Of a stretch of 64,000 nt of DNA, positions 27,836 through 38,463 are shown in pieces. A program made the translations under genes and the position numbers. The notes under the pieces are model-generated. The model was not told the origin of the DNA and ran no database searches. It was given only the letters and a program-made list of their open reading frames with translations. Location of the stretch: contig JADYZP010000052.1 in NCBI GenBank assembly GCA_020853025.1, forward strand, positions 1 through 64,000. Direction: 5' to 3'. Each line of letters begins with the position of its first letter. Position 1 is the stretch's first letter. Source of the stretch: Burkholderiales bacterium (GTDB lineage: Bacteria > Pseudomonadota > Gammaproteobacteria > Burkholderiales > Casimicrobiaceae).

Positions 27836-28623
27836 TTCTCCAGGACAGCAAGACTCTGCTCGAGGTGCGCGGGCTCCGCGCGACCGTGAACGGCACCGAG
27901 ATTCTCAAAGGCATCGACTTCACGGTCAAAGCGGGCGAGGTGCACGCCATCATGGGTCCGAACGGCTCGGGCAAGAGCACGTTCGCCAAGGTGCTGGCTG
28001 GCCACCCCGCCTACGTCGTGACCAGCGGTGAAGTCGTCTACGAAGGCCGGGACCTGCTCGAGCTGAAGCCCGAGGAGCGGGCGCGCGCCGGCGTCTTCCT
28101 CGCCTTCCAGTACCCGATCGAAATTCCGGGTGTCGCCAACAGCCAGTTCCTGCGCCTCACTTACAACTCGGTGCAACGCGAGCGTGGCAACGATGAGCTC
28201 GATCCGCTCGAATTCGACGACTTCGTCCGCGAGAAGATGAAACTGCTCGAGATGAACCCTGAGTTTCTCGATCGCAGCGTCAACGAAGGCTTCTCCGGCG
28301 GTGAAAAGAAGCGCAATGAAATACTGCAGATGGCGCTGCTCGAGCCAAGGCTCGCTGTCCTCGACGAGACCGATTCGGGTCTCGACATCGATGCGCTCCG
28401 TGTGATCGCCGGCGGAATCAATCAGCTCTCGACGAAGGACAACGCAACAATCCTGGTGACCCATTATCAGCGACTGCTCGACTACATCGTCCCCGACTAC
28501 GTCCACGTCATGGACGGCGGACGCATCATCAAGACAGGTGGCAAGGACCTGGCCGTCGAGCTCGAGACACGCGGATACGACTGGGTCGGCGAAGAATTCG
28601 CGGCAGCGAGGGTGACGGCATGA
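27832..28623 (+). CDS. sufC: Fe-S assembly ATPase SufC
   Basis: A 263-residue ABC-type ATPase without a membrane domain. It has Walker [10 protein letters not shown], signature [11 protein letters not shown] and Walker [17 protein letters not shown], with the SufC-type D-loop. ATP-driven dimerisation reshapes SufBD during cluster assembly. The start overlaps sufB and the stop overlaps sufD, both as ATGA. Confidence 0.96.
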   Translation: MILQDSKTLLEVRGLRATVNGTEILKGIDFTVKAGEVHAIMGPNGSGKSTFAKVLAGHPAYVVTSGEVVYEGRDLLELKPEERARAGVFLAFQYPIEIPGVANSQFLRLTYNSVQRERGNDELDPLEFDDFVREKMKLLEMNPEFLDRSVNEGFSGGEKKRNEILQMALLEPRLAVLDETDSGLDIDALRVIAGGINQLSTKDNATILVTHYQRLLDYIVPDYVHVMDGGRIIKTGGKDLAVELETRGYDWVGEEFAAARVTA

Positions 28624-29951
28624 GCGCCCAGGGCAGTCCCGTGCGCGGGGCCACGACGCCCGCGGCGGGTTACCTCGAAAGTCTCCTCGCCGGCCGGCCG
28701 CGACTGCCTGCGAGTTCCATGGCGTGGCTCAACGAACTGCGTGCCGAAGCGGTCGATCGTGTCGGCGCGCTCACCGTTCCCACGATCCGTGATGAGGAAT
28801 GGCGTTTCACCGATATTTCACCTTTGACGAAGCTCTCGTTGCAGCCGGCGACTGCGCCCGTCCGCCACGAAAGTATTGATGTGGGCCGCTTTGCCCTCGA
28901 CGAGGCGACCACCCGGATCGTCTTCGTCGACGGCGTGCACGCCCCGGAACTGTCGCGCGTCGCCCCGGATCACGGCGTCGTAGTCGCCAACCTGCCTGCG
29001 GCAGCCATGGCGCACACAGCTACGATCGAACGGCATCTTGGCTGCCACGCCGCTTTCCGCAGCGACGTGTTCGCCGCTCTCAATACCGCTTTTCTGCAGG
29101 ATGGCGCAATAATCATCGTGCCGCGCGGCGCGATCGTTGCCGCACCCGTGCACCTGTTGTTCATCGCCACGCAGGCGGACGCAGCGAGCTACCCTCGCTG
29201 CCTGCTCGTGGCCGAGACGGGAAGCAAGGTGACGGTCATCGAGGACTTCGTCGCGCTGCAGCATGACGCTTACTTCACCAACGCGGTGACGGAGATGTCG
29301 CTCGCCGACGATGCGTGTGTCGAGCATATCCGGGTGCAACGCGATAGCGGCCAGGCATTTCATATCGCGAACTGCACGGTTTCGCTTGGCCGGGCGAGCC
29401 GCTATCACTCGGTGAGCGTTGCGCTCGGCGCACGGATCTCGCGTTACAACCTGAACGTGCTGCAGACGGCCGATGGCGCCCAATGCACGATCGATGGCTT
29501 GGCGCTGATCGGGGAGCGCCAGCTCGCCGACACGCACACGTCGATCGATCATGCGCAGCCGCACGGTGTCAGCCGGCAGCTTCACAAATGTATCGTGGGC
29601 GGTGCCGCGCACGGAGTTTTCAATGGCAAGATCATCGTCCGCCCGGGTGCGCAGCACATCGACTCTTCGCAGTCGAGCCGCAATCTTCTGCTCACCGCAC
29701 AGGCACATGTCGACACCAAGCCGCAACTCGAGATTTTCGCCGATGACGTGAAGTGCGCGCACGGCGCAACGGTCGGCCAACTCGACAGCGACGCGGTGTT
29801 CTATCTCGCGAGCCGGGGCCTCTCCGATGCGGCGGCACGCAACCTGCTGACCTACGCCTTCGGTGCCGAAGTCATCGACCGCATACCCGTTGCCGTGCTT
29901 CGGCAGCAACTCGAGGCGATCGTGCTCGAACAAACCGCGAGCCGTTCATGA
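28620..29951 (+). CDS. sufD: Fe-S assembly protein SufD
   Basis: A 443-residue paralogue of SufB. It has the conserved N-terminal [11 protein letters not shown] block, the beta-helix core and the C-terminal [21 protein letters not shown], in which the histidine is functionally important. It stabilises SufBCD and takes part in iron entry. It overlaps sufC and sufS by four bases each. Confidence 0.95.
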   Translation: MSAQGSPVRGATTPAAGYLESLLAGRPRLPASSMAWLNELRAEAVDRVGALTVPTIRDEEWRFTDISPLTKLSLQPATAPVRHESIDVGRFALDEATTRIVFVDGVHAPELSRVAPDHGVVVANLPAAAMAHTATIERHLGCHAAFRSDVFAALNTAFLQDGAIIIVPRGAIVAAPVHLLFIATQADAASYPRCLLVAETGSKVTVIEDFVALQHDAYFTNAVTEMSLADDACVEHIRVQRDSGQAFHIANCTVSLGRASRYHSVSVALGARISRYNLNVLQTADGAQCTIDGLALIGERQLADTHTSIDHAQPHGVSRQLHKCIVGGAAHGVFNGKIIVRPGAQHIDSSQSSRNLLLTAQAHVDTKPQLEIFADDVKCAHGATVGQLDSDAVFYLASRGLSDAAARNLLTYAFGAEVIDRIPVAVLRQQLEAIVLEQTASRS

Positions 29952-31207
29952 CCGCCCTCCAGACGGCAATGCGTTCGCAGCCGGCGCCAGCAATCGATAT
30001 CCTGCGCATCCGTGCCGACTTTCCGATCCTCGAGCTCGAGGTGGGCGGCAAACCGCTCGTGTACCTCGACAACGCCGCGTCGAGCCAGATGCCACGGCAG
30101 GTGATCGAACGGCTCGTTACCTACCAGACGACGCAGCACGCCAACATCAATCGCGGCGTCCATTACCTGTCGGAGACGGCGACCGCCGAGTACGAGGAGG
30201 CCCGCCGCAAGATCCAGCGCTTTATCAATGCGCGCGAAGACCGGGAGGTGATCTTTAGCAGTGGCACCACCGATGCGATCAATCTGGTGGCACATGGCTA
30301 CGGCCGCAAATTCATCGGCGCCGGCGACGAGATCATCCTGACCACGCTCGAGCATCATTCGAATATCGTTCCCTGGCAAATGGTGGCCGAGGAGAAAGGC
30401 GCTGCGATTCGTGTCGTGCCGGTCGACGATACCGGTGAACTGTCGATCGATGCCTACGAGAAGCTCTTCACCCCGCGAACGAAATTTGTCGGCGTGTCGC
30501 ACGTCTCGAACGCACTGGGAACGGTCAACCCGGTCAAGCGCATGATCGCGTTCGCGCACGCACGCGGCGTTCCGGTGCTGATCGACGGGGCCCAGGCCGT
30601 GCCGCACATGGCGATCGACGTCCAGGATCTCGACTGCGACTTTTACGCCTTCTCCGGACACAAGATGTGCGGCCCGACAGGCATAGGCATCCTCTACGGC
30701 AAGGCCGCGCTGCTCGAGCGCATGCAGCCCTACAAAGGCGGCGGCGACATGATCCTGTCGGTAACTTTCGAGAAGACCACCTACAACGCGATTCCGCATT
30801 TCTTCGAAGCCGGCACGCCGCCGATCGCGGCGGCGATTGGACTGGGTGCCGCAGTCGACTATATGTCGGCGATCGGCATGGACGCCATTGCTGCTCACGA
30901 GCACGACCTGCTCGACTACGCCACCGAACAGATGCGGCGCATGCCAGGCGTGCGGATCATCGGCACCGCGCCGCACAAGGCCGCGGTGTTGTCCTTCGCC
31001 ATCGACGGCGTACATCCACACGACGTCGGGACGTTGCTCAACACCGAGGGTGTCGCCGTGCGCACCGGACATCACTGCGCACAGCCGGTGATGCAGCGCT
31101 TTGGCGTACCGGCGACATCGCGTGCATCGTTCGCGGTCTACAACACCATGTCCGAAGTCGATGCGCTGATCGCGGGTATCCGCACGGTTCAGAAGGTTTT
31201 CACGTAA
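29948..31207 (+). CDS. sufS: Cysteine desulfurase SufS
   Basis: A 419-residue PLP-dependent cysteine desulfurase of type II. PLP lysine is in FSGHKMCGPTG, the active-site cysteine in RTGHHCAQPVM, and VYLDNAASSQMP marks the N-terminal fold. It removes sulfur from cysteine as persulfide, delivered here to SufU, as no SufE gene is present. The ATG at 29948 overlaps the sufD stop. The stop overlaps the sufU start as TAATG. Confidence 0.96.
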   Translation: MTALQTAMRSQPAPAIDILRIRADFPILELEVGGKPLVYLDNAASSQMPRQVIERLVTYQTTQHANINRGVHYLSETATAEYEEARRKIQRFINAREDREVIFSSGTTDAINLVAHGYGRKFIGAGDEIILTTLEHHSNIVPWQMVAEEKGAAIRVVPVDDTGELSIDAYEKLFTPRTKFVGVSHVSNALGTVNPVKRMIAFAHARGVPVLIDGAQAVPHMAIDVQDLDCDFYAFSGHKMCGPTGIGILYGKAALLERMQPYKGGGDMILSVTFEKTTYNAIPHFFEAGTPPIAAAIGLGAAVDYMSAIGMDAIAAHEHDLLDYATEQMRRMPGVRIIGTAPHKAAVLSFAIDGVHPHDVGTLLNTEGVAVRTGHHCAQPVMQRFGVPATSRASFAVYNTMSEVDALIAGIRTVQKVFT

Positions 31208-31692
31208 TGGCCGACGCCAGGGCGCTGTATCAGGAGGTCATCCTCGACCACAACAGGAAGCCGCGCAACTTCGGCACGCTGGCGCACGCCAGCCATCAGG
31301 CCGACGGTCACAATCCGCTGTGCGGCGATCGCATCACCGTGATGCTCGACCTCGATGGCGAGCGCATTGCCGGCATCGCGTTTCACGGCGAATCGTGCGC
31401 GATCTGCAAGGCGTCGGCATCGATGATGACGGCCACGGTAAAGGGCAAGACGCGCGGGGACGCGGAGACGCTGATCGGCGAATTTCGCGAAATGGCGACC
31501 GGAAAACGTGAGCCGGACAATCTCCCCCATATTGGACGCCTGGCGGTATTCGCCGGCGTGCGCGACCTGCCGACGCGCGTCAAATGCGCGATCCTGCCGT
31601 GGCATACGCTGCACGCCGCCATCAACTCGCTCGAAAGCACGTCGACCGAGGCGGCCGACGACCCCATGCACGCGCCTATCGGTGACGCCTGA
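31207..31692 (+). CDS. sufU: Zinc-dependent sulfur-transfer protein SufU
   Basis: A 161-residue SufU. Its three cysteines lie in NPLCGD, CAICKAS and VKCAILPWHTL. The insertion between the second and third cysteines distinguishes SufU from IscU. In Bacillus, SufU uses a zinc ion to take the persulfide from SufS by ligand swapping. This makes the system the SufS/SufU kind usual in Gram-positive bacteria and in many non-enteric Proteobacteria, not the SufS/SufE kind of E. coli. Confidence 0.92.
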   Translation: MADARALYQEVILDHNRKPRNFGTLAHASHQADGHNPLCGDRITVMLDLDGERIAGIAFHGESCAICKASASMMTATVKGKTRGDAETLIGEFREMATGKREPDNLPHIGRLAVFAGVRDLPTRVKCAILPWHTLHAAINSLESTSTEAADDPMHAPIGDA

Positions 31693-32252
31693 TGCCCAGA
31701 ATTGCCGATATCGAGGATACGCCCAACCCGAACGCGAAGAAGTTCATCCTCAGAGAGCCGCTGACCTGGGGGATCTCGCGATCGTACGATCACGCGCCGC
31801 AGGCAGCCGACGACCCGCTGGCATCAGCGTTGTTCGCCATCCGGCATGTGACGAACGTGTTCTATGTCGATTACTGGATCACGATCACGCAGGACGGCGG
31901 CGCCGACTGGCGGGAATTGAGTCGCCTTGTCGCAGAGCCTATCCGCGCGGCGCCCGCGGCGAATGAGCAATCGGCACAACTTGCCGCCAGCGCTGCGCCC
32001 GCGATGACCGACATGCCGCCCGAGGAAAGAGAGCGGCTCGAGCGTATCATCGAGCTTCTCGACACGCAGATCCGGCCCTATCTGCAGGGCGATGGCGGCG
32101 ACCTGCACGTAATCGGCCTCGAGGACGATCGTCTTATCGTCCATTATCAGGGTGCGTGCGGAAGTTGTCCGAGTTCGATTTCGGGCACGCTCGCCGGCAT
32201 CCAGGGCCTGGTTCGCCAAATCGAACCGGATATCGAGGTCGTGGCGGTTTAA
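31692..32252 (+). CDS. nfuA: Nfu-type Fe-S cluster carrier
   Basis: A 186-residue two-domain carrier. The N-terminal Nfu_N domain starts with DTPNPNAKKFILREPL (about 8-90), and a short Ala-rich linker leads to the NifU C-terminal domain (about 110-186) with the cluster-binding CxxC in GACGSCPSS. It assembles or carries [4Fe-4S] clusters to client enzymes. The start overlaps sufU as TGATG, so it ends the suf operon. The symbol is functional; the N-terminal domain is not the degenerate A-type domain of E. coli NfuA. Confidence 0.88.
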   Translation: MPRIADIEDTPNPNAKKFILREPLTWGISRSYDHAPQAADDPLASALFAIRHVTNVFYVDYWITITQDGGADWRELSRLVAEPIRAAPAANEQSAQLAASAAPAMTDMPPEERERLERIIELLDTQIRPYLQGDGGDLHVIGLEDDRLIVHYQGACGSCPSSISGTLAGIQGLVRQIEPDIEVVAV

Positions 32253-32293
32253 CGCGAATCGGACCGTCCGGTGCTCGATGCTTGTGAAGACGC

Positions 32294-32749
32294 TTGCGCA
32301 TCGGGCGCTTCATGCACCGCTACGATCCGAATACCGAGCGAGCTACCCGCGACATCGCCTCGCGCGCGATCTTCACCGAGATGCGACCGCCCAATCCCGA
32401 CGCGCCGCGCGCAGCGGAAGCGCGACTCGATGCTGCCGGTGCTCCGGCCGATGATCTTGCGTACAGCCTGGGCTGGCATGACTGGCTCAATCTGCAGAGC
32501 CTGTTGACGGTGAGCCACGCGGTAGTCGCCGCCGCGCTCGTGCGCGAGGACTCGTGCGGCGCGCACTACCGCGAGGATCATCCCGACGCTGGAGATCCCC
32601 AGGCGTCGTATTTCACGTGCGTCACGTGGCGCGACGGCTGCTTTCCCGTCACCACCCGCCGAGTGTCGTTTACGCGTGTGCGACCAGGTGAAACCTTGCT
32701 GCAGGAGACCGGCCTTCGACTCAAGTCTTCAGCCGGTACCCGGTCCTGA
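32294..32749 (+). pseudogene. Internally deleted remnant of a succinate dehydrogenase/fumarate reductase-type flavoprotein
   Basis: A frame of about 150 codons whose first part, RFMHRYDPNTERATRDI, resembles the middle of a fumarate-reductase/L-aspartate-oxidase-type flavoprotein. Soon after, GWHDWLNLQSLLTVSHAVV and AHYREDHPDAGD resemble the C-terminal helical domain. The FAD-binding N-terminus, with its GxGxxG, is absent and a stop (TGA) lies just upstream in frame. The start would be TTG at 32294. The two recognisable parts are closer together than in an intact protein, so an internal deletion is likely. The 3' end overlaps the convergent permease gene by 29 bases. Confidence 0.6.
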
Positions 32750-33482
32750 AAATCCACGCGATCATCGCCACGAAGAGCACCAGGAACCCCAGCGTCATCG
32801 CCAGGCTGATTGCGACGCTGACGTCGCCTTGTCCGTAGAAGCTCCAGCGAAAACCGCTGACCAGGTAGACGACCGGGTTGAACAGCGTCACGGTGCGCCA
32901 GAACGGCGGCAGCATGTTGATCGAGTAGAAGGTGCCGCCGAGGAAGGCGAGAGGAGTCAGGAACAGCAGCGGCACCATCTGCAGCTTCTCGAAGCCGTCG
33001 GCCCAGATGCCGATGATGAAGCCGAGCAGGCTGAAAGTGATCGCCGTCAGCGCCAGGAACAGCAGCATCCAGACCGGATGCGCGATATGCAGCGGCACGA
33101 ACAGCGCCGCGGTGGCCAGGATGATGAGCCCGAGCAGCGCCGACTTGGTCGCTGCGGCGCCGGCGTAGCCGATGACGATTTCGAGGTACGACACCGGTGC
33201 CGACAACAGTTCGTAGATCGTACCGGTGAAGCGCGGGAAATAGATGCCGAACGACGCATTGGACACGCTCTGCGTCAGCAGCGACAGCATGATGAGTCCG
33301 GGTACGATGTAGGCGCCGTAGCTGACGCCGTCGATCTCGGGGATGCGCGTTCCGATTGCCGCGCCGAAGACGATGAAATACAGGGTCGTCGAGAGCACCG
33401 GTGAAATCACGCTCTGCATCAGCGTCCGGCGGGTGCGGGCCATCTCGAAGGTATAGATGGCCGCCATCGCGTAACGGTTCAT
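32721..33482 (-). CDS. ABC-2 type exporter permease, YadH-like
   Basis: A 253-residue inner-membrane protein with six hydrophobic segments and the ABC-2 signature region [19 protein letters not shown]. It is close in pattern to E. coli YadH. It starts inside the stop of its ATPase gene (four-base ATGA overlap), so the pair forms one exporter. YadGH-like exporters have no firmly established substrate. Confidence 0.9.
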   Translation of the reverse strand: MNRYAMAAIYTFEMARTRRTLMQSVISPVLSTTLYFIVFGAAIGTRIPEIDGVSYGAYIVPGLIMLSLLTQSVSNASFGIYFPRFTGTIYELLSAPVSYLEIVIGYAGAAATKSALLGLIILATAALFVPLHIAHPVWMLLFLALTAITFSLLGFIIGIWADGFEKLQMVPLLFLTPLAFLGGTFYSINMLPPFWRTVTLFNPVVYLVSGFRWSFYGQGDVSVAISLAMTLGFLVLFVAMIAWIFRTGYRLKT

Positions 33483-34408
33483 GCTCGGTCCTCGACCAAC
33501 CCGACGAAAATCTCCTCCAGCGAGCTTTGCGCGGTCTGCAAATCACGGAAGACGATGCCCTCGTCGGCCAGCTGCCTGAGCAGCGACGTGATGCCTGCAT
33601 TCTCGCCGAGGGCATCGTCGTAGTCGTAGACGAGATCGTGACCGTCGTTGGCCAGTTGCAGCCGGTACACCGCCAGCGACGCCGGAAGTGTCTGCAAGGG
33701 CTGCGCGAGGTGCAGCGTCAGGCGCTTGCGACCCAGCTTGCGCATCAGTTCGGTCTTCTCCTCGACGAGGATGAGCTCGCCCTCGAGAATCACCCCGACC
33801 CGGTCGGCCATTTCCTCGGCTTCCTCGATGTAGTGCGTGGTCAGGATGATCGTCACGCCGGAAGCGCGCAGCGACCGCACGAGGTTCCACATGGCGGCGC
33901 GCAACGTGACGTCGACGCCGGCGGTCGGCTCATCGAGGAACAGGATCTGCGGCTGGTGCGACAGCGCCTTGGCGATGAGCAGGCGGCGCTTCATGCCGCC
34001 CGAAAGCGTCATGATCTTGCTGTCCTTCTTGTCCCAGAGCGACAGGTCCTTGAGCAAGCGCTCGATGTGCGCAGGGTTTGCCGCTTTGCCGAACAGGCCG
34101 CGCGTGAAGGATACCGAACTCCATACGGTCTCGAAGGCGTCGGTCGTGAGTTCCTGCGGCACCAGGCCGATCATCGTCCGCGCCGCGCGATAGTCGCTGA
34201 TGATGTCGTGTCCGCCGACACGGACCGTACCTGTACTCGGGTTGACCAACCCGCAAATGATGCTGATCAGCGTCGTCTTGCCGGCGCCATTGGGTCCGAG
34301 CAACGCGAAAATCTCGCCCCGCCGGATCTCCAGGTCGACGCTTTTCAGCGCTTCGAAACCCGATGCGTAGGTCTTCGACAGCTTGCTGACGGTGATGACG
34401 GGGCGCAT
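33479..34408 (-). CDS. ABC-2 exporter ATPase, YadG-like
   Basis: A 309-residue ATPase. Walker A is GPNGAGKTT, signature [15 protein letters not shown], Walker [14 protein letters not shown]-loop [10 protein letters not shown], followed by a C-terminal regulatory tail of about 80 residues. ATG at 34408 is chosen as it begins [14 protein letters not shown], a usual N-terminus. ATG at 34438 and an even earlier codon are in frame. It energises the downstream permease. The MscS gene lies 87 bases upstream on the same strand. Confidence 0.9.
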   Translation of the reverse strand: MRPVITVSKLSKTYASGFEALKSVDLEIRRGEIFALLGPNGAGKTTLISIICGLVNPSTGTVRVGGHDIISDYRAARTMIGLVPQELTTDAFETVWSSVSFTRGLFGKAANPAHIERLLKDLSLWDKKDSKIMTLSGGMKRRLLIAKALSHQPQILFLDEPTAGVDVTLRAAMWNLVRSLRASGVTIILTTHYIEEAEEMADRVGVILEGELILVEEKTELMRKLGRKRLTLHLAQPLQTLPASLAVYRLQLANDGHDLVYDYDDALGENAGITSLLRQLADEGIVFRDLQTAQSSLEEIFVGLVEDRA

Positions 34409-34495
34409 GGATCGAAAGTGGACGGAAGGCGCCTGCATTGGATTGCGGCGGCCGACCATCGGCGCATTGTCGCATCAGTCCGGGAGCCTGCAGCG

Positions 34496-35431
34496 TCAGG
34501 ACCCCGCCGTCACACCGTCTTGCGCTGCACTCTCGTTCGACGCGCGCAGCCGGAACGGCGGCGCGTTGCCGGCGCGATCCACGCCGGCGTAGATGGTCAG
34601 ATGCGGATACGGAATCTCGATACCCTGCGCGTCGAAGGCCTTCTTCAGGCGGCGCAGGAATTCGCGACGCACACCCCACTGCTCGGCCGGAGGCACCTTG
34701 AACCGGCAGCGCAGGATGACCGCAGAGTCGTCCCAGCGGTCGACGCCGGCGATCTCGAGATCGGCGAGGATCCGCTTCTCCAGCGCCGGGTCGGCGCGCA
34801 TCTCGCGTCCGACCTCACGCATCACCTCGACCGCGGCGTCGGTGTCTTCGCGATACGCGACGCCGACGTCGATCACCGCCTGCGCGAAGCTGCGGCTCAT
34901 GTTGGTGACCGTCGTGATCAGGTTGTTGGGAACGAAGTGGACGTTGCCGGAATAATCGCGCAGACGCACGAAGCGTAGCGTGACATCCTCGACCACGCCT
35001 GACTTGCCGGCAATCTCGACGATATCGCCGGTGGTGAGCTGGTTCTCGAGCAGCAGGAAAAAGCCGGTGAAATAGTCCTTCACCAGACTCTGCGCACCGA
35101 AGCCGACGGCCAGGCCGACGACGCCGGCGGCACCGAGAATCGGCGCGACCGAGACGCCCAGTTCGCTCAGGATCAGCACCGACGCGATCAGCGTGACAAT
35201 GACCGACGACAGATAACGCAGCACGCGGCCGATCGTTTCCGCGCGACGCACCTGCTCGCGCTCGGTGAACTGGCTGGCGATCCGCGTACGGAATACGCGA
35301 ATCATGCGATTGAGCAGTGCAGCGACGAACCAGGCAACGACGCCGATCACCACCACGCGCACCGCGATGACCGCCGGCCCGCTCCAGCCCGAGCTCGCGA
35401 GTGCGTGCCACTGCTGCATCAGGTATTCCAT
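34496..35431 (-). CDS. Small-conductance mechanosensitive channel, MscS family
   Basis: A 311-residue MscS-type channel. It has three N-terminal transmembrane helices, the third being the Gly/Ala-rich pore helix GAAGVVGLAVGFGAQSLVKD. The beta domain VEDVTLRFVRLRDYSGNVHFVPN follows, then the C-terminal alpha-beta region ending near PYPHLTIYAG. It releases solutes on hypo-osmotic shock. It sits 71 bases downstream of treY on the same strand, so it may be read with the trehalose cluster and vent the compatible solute that cluster makes. Confidence 0.92.
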   Translation of the reverse strand: MEYLMQQWHALASSGWSGPAVIAVRVVVIGVVAWFVAALLNRMIRVFRTRIASQFTEREQVRRAETIGRVLRYLSSVIVTLIASVLILSELGVSVAPILGAAGVVGLAVGFGAQSLVKDYFTGFFLLLENQLTTGDIVEIAGKSGVVEDVTLRFVRLRDYSGNVHFVPNNLITTVTNMSRSFAQAVIDVGVAYREDTDAAVEVMREVGREMRADPALEKRILADLEIAGVDRWDDSAVILRCRFKVPPAEQWGVRREFLRRLKKAFDAQGIEIPYPHLTIYAGVDRAGNAPPFRLRASNESAAQDGVTAGS

Positions 35432-35502
35432 AATTGCCCCCAGGTTTCACTTGCAAAGAAGTCTGATTCCCCGATTTGGCGATTGTTCCCCTGCTCTGCG
35501 CA

Positions 35503-38463
35503 TCAGTCGGGGACCGCCGCCTCGTCCGGGAGCGTGTAGTGGAGCAGCGCACCGGGAAAGTCCGCACACAGCTTCGCGATCGCGGCGTCGGGCTGCACGC
35601 TCGCGAAGCTTTCGCCGGTCAGGACGTTAGTGAGGCGCGTACCGGGGACAAGGAACGCGAGGTCGAGTGTCGTATCGCCCCACGCGTCGCCGACGGGCAG
35701 CTCGCCGACCGCGGGACCGAGCGTGGCGAACATGCGGCCGGAGACGACGACGACACCGCCGCGGCCATGCGTGCGCGCGAAGGCGACGACGTGATCGCCG
35801 TGTGCGCCGGCGACGTCGACGCGTCGGTAGCCGCCGTGCGCGAACAGCTCCGGATGCTCGCGCCGCAACGCGAGTGCGCGCAGAACCACCCACAGCTTGG
35901 CCCGCCCGTCGTACGGTGACGCGAAGAGGCTCGAGAGTTGCGCCGAACGATCCACTTCCAGTCCGCGCGCAATTCCGGCGAGCGATTCGACACACGCCTG
36001 CCGCGACGCATAGTCGACCGGGCGCCGGTTATCAGGATCGACCAGCGACCAGTCGAGCATCTCGTTGCCCTGGTAGATGTCGGGCACACCCGGCAACGAA
36101 AGCTTCAGAAGCATCATCGACAGGCTGTTCAGCATGCCGAACCACGTGAAGAGAGCGAGCTGCGAGCGCAACTCGGCGAGGAAAAGATTCTCGCCCGGAC
36201 CGCGCAACAGCGCTGCGACGAAACCGGTCAGCGCCTCCTCGTAGGCGGGGTTGACGGCGAGCCAACTAGTATGCACCTTCGCCTCGCGTGCGGCCTTGAC
36301 CATGTAGTTCTCGATCCGTTCGCGATACGCAGCCAGCGCATCGTCGTCCGGAGCGTCCGGCGGAAAGGTGCCGACCAACGTCTGGTAGAGCAGGTACTCG
36401 TCGTTGCGTGAAGGAGCGGGCCGGTCGTCCACGACACGCTTCCGACTGCGGTTGATCCGACTCCAGCGACGCACCAGCAGCCGCCAGGGCGCGGGCATCT
36501 CGGAGATCACGTCGATGCGCGCGCGCACGTCCTCTGAGCGCTTGTTGTCGTGCGTGGAACTCGCCAGCATCGTCTGTGGCCACGTCACCGCGAGGTCGGC
36601 CCCCACCGCGTGGAAAGCGCGCACGCTGACACCAAAGTGCTCGGGATCGCCGCCGACCTCGTTGAGCGAAACGAGGCGGTTGAACGTGTAGAACGCGGTG
36701 TCTTCGACACCCTTGGCGTTGACCGGTGCGGTGAACTGCTGGACGCGCATTGCAAACTCGCGATAGCGCTCCTGCATCGCCGGCGCCCCCTCGGGGGGGA
36801 CGCCCTGCAGCGCGCTGTGCAGGAAATCGAAGATCCGCGCATCGCTCAGGCGGCTGCGCGCCCGCGCCCGCGACACCGCCCACTCGATATAGCGCCGATC
36901 CTGGGCAGACGCACCGCCGGCGTCGATGTAGCTGCGATAGATCGGAAACTGCGCGACGATCTCCTTGATTGCTTCGCGCAGCGCGTTGAACGTGAAGTCG
37001 CGTGTCCGCCGGTCGGCACGGGCGATACGCAGCGCACGCTGCGTCAGCACCGCCAGTTCCGATGCCAGCGCACCGTCCATGATCGCGTGCCTGCCGCGAT
37101 GCGCCTCGTGTTCGAAGGTCTCGGCCTCGTCGCCGACGAAAGCGCGCCACACACGGTCGACTCGCGCCTTGGCGCGGGTATCGACGAACAGTCCGTTGAG
37201 CAGGTTCGCGTACTGGTATCCGGTCGTGCCATGCACTTGCCAGGTCTCCGGAATGCGTTCGTGTGGCGCGCGGATCTTCTCGACCACCACATAAATTCCA
37301 TGTGCGCTATCCCCGGAGCGCTCGCGGTATCGCTGTTGCAGTTGCGCGAAGTAGCGCGCCGGATCGAAGAGGCCGTCCGGATGGTCGATGCGCAGTCCGC
37401 CGATGACGCCGGAAGCGGCGAGGTCGAGGATGAAGCCGTGCGTTGCCTCGAATACCTCGTCGCTTTCCATCCGCAGTGCGGCCAGATCGTTGACGTCGAA
37501 GAACCGGCGATAGTTGATCTCGTCGGAGGCGACGCGCCAATACGCGAGCCGGTACGCCTGCGCTTCGAGCAGCGTGTGCAGGGCGTCGATGCGCTCCGTA
37601 TCGCCGGCGGTCGCGCTGAAGCGCTCGACTGCGTCGGTGATTGCCGCAGCCAGCACCGGATGTCGTGCCGCAAGTTCCGCCAGCTGCGTCTTCAACGGGC
37701 CGATCGCGAGTTGTCGCTGCGCGATGCGCTCCGGTGCCGGGTCGTCGCGCGCGGGCAGCGCCTGCAGTTCCATGATCAGCCGCTCGGCTTCCGCGGCGGC
37801 AGTCGGATCGAGCGTGGCGCGCGCGCCGGCGAGTGCCGGTTCGAGTACCGACGGATAGGTCGCGGGATCGAGCGGAAAGCGATTCTCAAAATAGACGATG
37901 GCGAAGCCACCCGTGGTCGGATCGAAACCAAGATCCAGTTCGTCGTGATCGAGAACGGTCCCGTACGGCTCGCCGAGCACCGGGACGAGCACCTTGCCGG
38001 CGAGATCCGCGTCCTGCGGCATCCAGTCGATGTCGAAGTATCCGGCGTGCGTGGAGGCCGGCCCGTTCTCCAGCACGTCCAGCCACCACGCATTGTCCGA
38101 ACCCATGATCGCCATGTGATTGGGAACGACGTCGCACAGGTGGCTCATCCCGTGACGCGCCAGCGCGTCGGTCATCCGATCGAACTCCTCGCGCCCTCCG
38201 AGTTCGGGATTGAGCACGTGATGATCGACGATGTCGTAGCCGTGCCGGCTGCCTGGGCGCGCCTTGAGGTAGGGCGAGCAGTAGACGTGACTGATGCCGA
38301 GCGCTGCCAGGTACGGCACCCGCGCGGTGACCTGCGCGAAGCCGAAGTCGCGATGCAACTGAATGCGGTAAGTGGCGCGCGGAATTGCGGTGGATGCCAG
38401 CGGCACGATCGGCATGCGGCTGCCATTCGGAGTCTTGCGACGGCTGGCGCGCTTCGTGCTCAT
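35503..38463 (-). CDS. treY: Maltooligosyltrehalose synthase
   Basis: A 986-residue GH13 enzyme that turns the reducing-end glucose of a maltodextrin into an alpha-1,1-linked trehalosyl unit. The N-terminus has RATYRIQLHRDFGF, region I is DVVPNHMA, the nucleophile aspartate is in LRIDHPDGLFDP, the acid/base glutamate in VEKIRAPHERIP, and the third acid in STHDNKRSEDVRAR. Length is somewhat above the usual 700-900. The ATG at 38463 overlaps the malQ stop as ATGA. TreZ then frees trehalose from its product. Confidence 0.95.
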   Translation of the reverse strand: MSTKRASRRKTPNGSRMPIVPLASTAIPRATYRIQLHRDFGFAQVTARVPYLAALGISHVYCSPYLKARPGSRHGYDIVDHHVLNPELGGREEFDRMTDALARHGMSHLCDVVPNHMAIMGSDNAWWLDVLENGPASTHAGYFDIDWMPQDADLAGKVLVPVLGEPYGTVLDHDELDLGFDPTTGGFAIVYFENRFPLDPATYPSVLEPALAGARATLDPTAAAEAERLIMELQALPARDDPAPERIAQRQLAIGPLKTQLAELAARHPVLAAAITDAVERFSATAGDTERIDALHTLLEAQAYRLAYWRVASDEINYRRFFDVNDLAALRMESDEVFEATHGFILDLAASGVIGGLRIDHPDGLFDPARYFAQLQQRYRERSGDSAHGIYVVVEKIRAPHERIPETWQVHGTTGYQYANLLNGLFVDTRAKARVDRVWRAFVGDEAETFEHEAHRGRHAIMDGALASELAVLTQRALRIARADRRTRDFTFNALREAIKEIVAQFPIYRSYIDAGGASAQDRRYIEWAVSRARARSRLSDARIFDFLHSALQGVPPEGAPAMQERYREFAMRVQQFTAPVNAKGVEDTAFYTFNRLVSLNEVGGDPEHFGVSVRAFHAVGADLAVTWPQTMLASSTHDNKRSEDVRARIDVISEMPAPWRLLVRRWSRINRSRKRVVDDRPAPSRNDEYLLYQTLVGTFPPDAPDDDALAAYRERIENYMVKAAREAKVHTSWLAVNPAYEEALTGFVAALLRGPGENLFLAELRSQLALFTWFGMLNSLSMMLLKLSLPGVPDIYQGNEMLDWSLVDPDNRRPVDYASRQACVESLAGIARGLEVDRSAQLSSLFASPYDGRAKLWVVLRALALRREHPELFAHGGYRRVDVAGAHGDHVVAFARTHGRGGVVVVSGRMFATLGPAVGELPVGDAWGDTTLDLAFLVPGTRLTNVLTGESFASVQPDAAIAKLCADFPGALLHYTLPDEAAVPD

